From assembly GCA_903903635.1 (NCBI GenBank), contig CAIUZK010000188.1:1-64000 (forward strand): 64,000 nucleotides of DNA. The letters run 5' to 3'. Source of the stretch: an uncultured Bacteroidota bacterium. Lineage in GTDB: Bacteria > Bacteroidota > Bacteroidia > Chitinophagales > Chitinophagaceae. This document shows, piece after piece, positions 63,872 through 64,000 of the stretch. Position 1 is the stretch's first letter, and every line of letters begins with the position of its first letter. Below the pieces are notes generated by a model. That model ran no database searches, was not told the DNA's origin, and saw nothing but the letters and a program-made list of their open reading frames with translations. Both the position numbers and the translations under genes were made by a program.

Positions 63872-64000
63872 TTACTCCTTATTCATTCTTACAATTTTAG
63901 GCAAAAATCTGCCTTGTATATCCACCAGTTCCGTTTGCGAAGCCATTACACGCCCGATATCTTTATAAGCCAATGGATTTTCTTCTACACTACCTCCTAT
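63872..64000 (-). CDS. rtcB: RNA-splicing ligase RtcB, 3' end only
   Basis: The last 42 codons of a gene that enters from the right edge are seen. They read IGGSVEENPLAYKDIGRVMA, SQTELVDIQGRFLPKIVRM and a short tail, matching the RtcB C-terminus (PxAYKDIxxVMxxQxxLV). RtcB joins RNA 2',3'-cyclic phosphate and 5'-OH ends. Its place just upstream of prfH fits the RtcB-PrfH rRNA repair pair. The active site lies outside the window. Confidence 0.85.
   Translation of the reverse strand: MGGSVEENPLAYKDIGRVMASQTELVDIQGRFLPKIVRMNKE

Overview
The window is a chromosomal segment of a Bacteroidota bacterium, most likely in or near Chitinophagales. This rests on gene content rather than any marker search: secreted proteins with type IX secretion (T9SS) type A C-terminal sorting domains, a fused SecDF, the short Bacteroidota form of RNA polymerase omega, the PadR-PspC pair, FtsX followed by a DUF3098 protein, and several TAnnTTTG promoter boxes of the kind read by the Bacteroidota primary sigma factor. 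Most of the window is ordinary core genome at even composition. There is no prophage, complete insertion sequence or CRISPR array.

Layout. 1-4900: a structured 65-bp repeat pair, gcvP and a secreted protein. 4900-8700: an old translation block on the minus strand in the order tRNA-Thr(TGT), tRNA-Tyr, tRNA-Gly, tRNA-Thr(GGT), a decayed tRNA copy, tuf, a small gene, tRNA-Trp, secE and nusG. nusG ends at a terminator, without the usual rplK operon. 9000-13200: an EGF-like lipoprotein, the three-gene NAD(P) transhydrogenase pntAA-pntAB-pntB and a DUF721 protein. 13300-24000: T9SS cargo, an ECF sigma factor overlapping a membrane-anchored partner, a methyltransferase, an M23 peptidase, a Bcp peroxiredoxin, an NHL-repeat T9SS protein, and bamD-rpoZ. 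24200-31200: a HepT/MNT-like nucleotidyltransferase pair with an in-frame stop, RNase G, a 30-residue ribosome-associated-type protein, a TPR protein, HU, ctaA and a flippase. 31400-39800: small secreted proteins, a partial ftsX copy in front of ftsX, a DUF3098 protein, a retropepsin-like protease, PadR-PspC and a YjjG-type phosphatase. 40000-48900: secDF, mlaE, two unknown genes, an orphan T9SS tail and riboflavin synthase. 49000-58200: three tandem giant Ig-repeat T9SS proteins. 58300-64000: a possible MITE, rpsF-rpsR-rplI, a SulP transporter, a YedK/HMCES protein, and prfH with the 3' end of rtcB running off the edge.

The observations most worth following are: the rtcB-prfH rRNA repair/ribosome rescue pair at the right edge; the three tandem repeat proteins, two of which have nearly identical 3' ends over about 600 bp; the nucleotidyltransferase pair, whose ATGA gene overlap survives downstream of an in-frame TAG; the diverged ftsX 5' fragment beside intact ftsX; and the loss of linkage between nusG and the L11 operon. 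No wholly new defence or regulatory system was established from the sequence alone.
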